Below, one piece after another: positions 60,638 to 64,000 of a DNA stretch of 64,000 nucleotides. Location of the stretch: positions 220,624-284,623 of the forward strand of contig NZ_JASCIS010000003.1 of NCBI RefSeq assembly GCF_029968015.1, read 5' to 3'. Both the position numbers and the translations under genes were made by a program. The first letter of the stretch is position 1; each line of letters starts with the position of its first letter. The notes below the pieces were generated by a model. That model saw only the letters and a list, made by a program, of their open reading frames with translations, was not told where the DNA came from and ran no database searches. Source of the stretch: Streptomyces luteolus (GTDB lineage Bacteria > Actinomycetota > Actinomycetes > Streptomycetales > Streptomycetaceae).

Positions 60638-60766
60638 TCAGTGCCTGCCGTGGGCACTGTCCGATGCCCCGCCGAACAGGCGGGCAAGGGCGCGGAAAGG
60701 CAACGTGACGACGGTGGCGATGGCTCCGCCGACAGCTCGGAGCACATCGGCGATGGCGGTCAGCAT
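60638..60766 (-). CDS. Conserved small LPFxxLxRLF protein
   Basis: A 42-residue protein: MLTAIADVLRAVGGAIATVV, then TLPFRALARLFGGAS and a polar tail. It has one amphipathic or membrane-surface helix. A strong GAGGAGG site lies 6 nt before ATG 60766, better than for many neighbours, which makes translation likely. Small proteins with an LPFRxLARLFGG end are, from memory, frequent in Streptomyces; no function is known. Convergent with the coiled-coil gene. Confidence 0.7.
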   Translation of the reverse strand: MLTAIADVLRAVGGAIATVVTLPFRALARLFGGASDSAHGRH

Positions 60767-60936
60767 GGGTCCTCCTCTGCGGGCCCCACTCTTCCGGCGT
60801 CCCGTTCCGGGAACGACGTGAGCGGGTTCGCCTCGTCGGTCACGCTGCCGAGTCCCCGTCGTCGGCGAGGTCAAACCGCGAGGGTTGGACCCCACCCGCG
60901 CCCGTGGGGACGCGGGTAGGCCGGAAGGCCGCCGAT

Positions 60937-62705
<1,769 letters not shown>

Positions 62706-62712
<7 letters not shown>

Positions 62713-62894
62713 GCCGCCTCCCGTGCGTCCTCGGCGATGGCGATGGCGGTGGCGACGCTCCGCTCCGGCGTCCGGTGCGGCCCGACGCAAGTCAGTTCGT
62801 GTCCGGCTTCACGCGGCGCACGGGCTTTCACCTCGGCGCCTCTGTCTGCGCGTTGTCGCAGGGCGTTCATGCTCGCTCCGATCGGAATGTTCAC
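62706..62894 (-). CDS. Small ORF between epsilon and alpha carboxylase subunits
   Basis: A 62-residue ORF. Its GTG start at 62894 overlaps the stop of the epsilon subunit (GTGA), and its TGA lies just past the accA2 ATG (ATGCTGA), so it bridges the two genes without any gap. The sequence contains [20 protein letters not shown] and [15 protein letters not shown] with biased third positions. I do not recognise a family. In other Streptomyces a maf-type gene can occupy this neighbourhood, but this product does not look like Maf. Confidence 0.6.
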
Positions 62895-63085
62895 TGAGGC
62901 AGGGCTGAGGTGCGCCAGCCGATGGCGCCGTAGCCCTGGGGCGTACGCAGGAGGAGTCGAGGCGAGGCCCAGGTGCGGGGACGCCTTGGCTCCGGTGCGG
63001 GCTCCGCCGTGTCGACGGCGCGCAGCAGGGCCACCACGGCGGCCAGCTCCTCGGGGGTCGGGTTGCCCCGTACGACCTTGATCAT
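62891..63085 (-). CDS. Acyl-CoA carboxylase epsilon subunit
   Basis: A 64-residue protein beginning IKVVRGNPTPEELAAVVALL, the hallmark of the actinobacterial epsilon subunit, with a Pro/Arg-rich middle and the WASPRLLL-type segment. In S. coelicolor the epsilon subunit binds the beta subunit and raises carboxylase activity. It lies 41 bp behind the beta gene and overlaps the next ORF by 4 bp. Confidence 0.9.
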   Translation of the reverse strand: MIKVVRGNPTPEELAAVVALLRAVDTAEPAPEPRRPRTWASPRLLLRTPQGYGAIGWRTSALPQ

Positions 63086-63126
63086 CGGTCCTCCTGACTG
63101 GTCTACGGGTCTACAGGTGCACGGGG

Positions 63127-64000
63127 CTACAGGGGGATGTTGCCGTGCTTCTTCGGCGGCAGGGACTCCCGCTTGCTGCGCAGCGTGCGCAGTCCGCGGA
63201 CGATCTGGCGGCGGGTCTCGGACGGCATCACGACCGCGTCGATGTAGCCGCGCTCGGCCGCCGTGTACGGGTTCAGGAGCGTGTCCTCGTACTCCTGGAT
63301 CAGCCGCGCGCGCACCTCCTCGCGCTCGGACTCCTCGGCCCCCGCGATCGTGCGCCGGTGCAGGATGTTGACCGCGCCCTGCGCGCCCATCACCGCGATC
63401 TGCGCCGTCGGCCAGGCCAGATTCAGATCGGCGCCCAGATGCTTGGAGCCCATCACGTCATACGCCCCGCCGAACGCCTTGCGCGTGATGATCGTGATCA
63501 GCGGGACCGTCGCCTCCGCGTACGCGTAGATCAGCTTCGCACCCCGCCGGATGATCCCGGTGTGCTCCTGCTCCACCCCCGGCAGGAAACCCGGGACGTC
63601 CACGAACGTCAGCACCGGCACATTGAACGCGTCGCAGGTCCGCACGAAACGCGCCGCCTTCTCGGACGCGTCGATGTCCAGACAGCCCGCGAACTGCATC
63701 GGCTGGTTCGCCACCACACCCACCGGATGGCCCTCGACCCGGCCGAAACCGGTCACGATGTTCGGCGCGAACATCGCCTGCGTCTCCAGGAACTCCTGGT
63801 CGTCCAGGACGTGTTCGATCACCGTGTGCATGTCGTAGGGCTGGTTCGCGCTGTCCGGGATCAGCGTGTCCAGCTCACGGTCCTCGTCACCCGTCTCCAG
63901 ATCCGCCTCCTCCGGGAAGGCCGGCGGCTCGGAGAGGTTGTTCGACGGCAGATACGACAGCAGCGACTTGACGTACTCGATCGCGTCCTTCTCATCCCCG
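63127..64000 (-). CDS. pccB: Acyl-CoA carboxylase beta subunit (carboxyltransferase), partial
   Basis: The last 290 residues of a carboxyltransferase beta subunit; the 5' end lies beyond the right edge. Visible blocks: [74 protein letters not shown], the [16 protein letters not shown] oxyanion region and the C-terminal [20 protein letters not shown]. It moves the carboxyl group from carboxybiotin to acetyl- or propionyl-CoA. An internal ATG at 63831 is not a real start, since the homologous sequence continues upstream to the window end. First gene of the visible operon. Confidence 0.95.
   Translation of the reverse strand, partial: GDEKDAIEYVKSLLSYLPSNNLSEPPAFPEEADLETGDEDRELDTLIPDSANQPYDMHTVIEHVLDDQEFLETQAMFAPNIVTGFGRVEGHPVGVVANQPMQFAGCLDIDASEKAARFVRTCDAFNVPVLTFVDVPGFLPGVEQEHTGIIRRGAKLIYAYAEATVPLITIITRKAFGGAYDVMGSKHLGADLNLAWPTAQIAVMGAQGAVNILHRRTIAGAEESEREEVRARLIQEYEDTLLNPYTAAERGYIDAVVMPSETRRQIVRGLRTLRSKRESLPPKKHGNIPL

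Noticed and set aside
63831..63831. ATG as start of the carboxyltransferase gene
   Set aside because: Homologous sequence continues upstream in frame to the window edge, so the ATG is internal.

Overview
The window looks like chromosomal DNA from a Streptomyces or a close relative. GC content is very high, with strong G/C bias at third codon positions, GTG starts are frequent, and it carries typical actinomycete families: streptophobe, SPW-repeat, DUF6777-like, SigK/RskA, acyl-CoA carboxylase epsilon, cholesterol oxidase and latex clearing protein. I see no rRNA, tRNA, CRISPR array, insertion sequence or phage gene. Most of the DNA is ordinary coding sequence, interrupted by an unusual number of short GC-rich tandem repeats (periods of 6 to 26 bp) and several broken genes.

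Left part (1-9 kb): a TPR-CHAT protein cut by the window edge, a DedA/VTT membrane protein, cyclophilin, an HPP-family membrane protein, and a repeat-filled non-coding stretch with a decayed ORF. These are followed by a DJ-1/PfpI protein and a divergent pair made of a stand-alone LigD-type 3'-phosphoesterase and an HhH-GPD protein. A deletion scar lies at about 8.07 kb between a 5'-truncated LacI-family gene and a truncated divergent gene.

8.4-12.4 kb is a SigK module: ECF sigma factor sigK, anti-sigma rskA, a membrane sulfite-oxidase-like molybdoenzyme and a fasciclin lipoprotein. A matching promoter element (CCAATCC, 16 bp, CGAAT) precedes both sigK and the molybdoenzyme gene. Next come a MalY-type lyase, two MFS exporters, an SPW-repeat protein, and a four-gene signalling/transport set at 16-22.4 kb: duplicated-domain membrane protein, double-FHA ABC exporter, small protein and Ser/Thr kinase, resembling mycobacterial Rv1747/PknF. 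A streptophobe protein, a DUF6777-like protein and a ClC channel gene overlapping a K+ channel gene follow.

30-38 kb resembles a rubber (polyisoprene) and side-chain degradation cluster: latex clearing protein (lcp), aldehyde dehydrogenase, acyl-CoA dehydrogenase, acyl-CoA synthetase and a fused double-TetR regulator. It is followed by a GH20 hexosaminidase with an atypical catalytic pair, a methyltransferase, a SpoIIE-type phosphatase whose 3' end is frameshifted into repeats, and cholesterol oxidase.

47-60 kb holds catabolic genes and their regulators: a CMD-family protein with a duplicated start region, a DapB-like dehydrogenase, an acyl-CoA dehydrogenase pseudogene, a frameshifted alpha/beta hydrolase, and a degenerate EF-Tu-like G-domain protein. 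Also here are a class II aldolase with a 2-hydroxyacid dehydrogenase facing a double-AsnC regulator, an amidohydrolase with an MHS transporter, and a MarR regulator facing an old yellow enzyme gene. The right edge is the acyl-CoA carboxylase operon (carboxyltransferase beta, epsilon, a small unknown ORF, biotinylated alpha), in which the last three genes overlap end to start.
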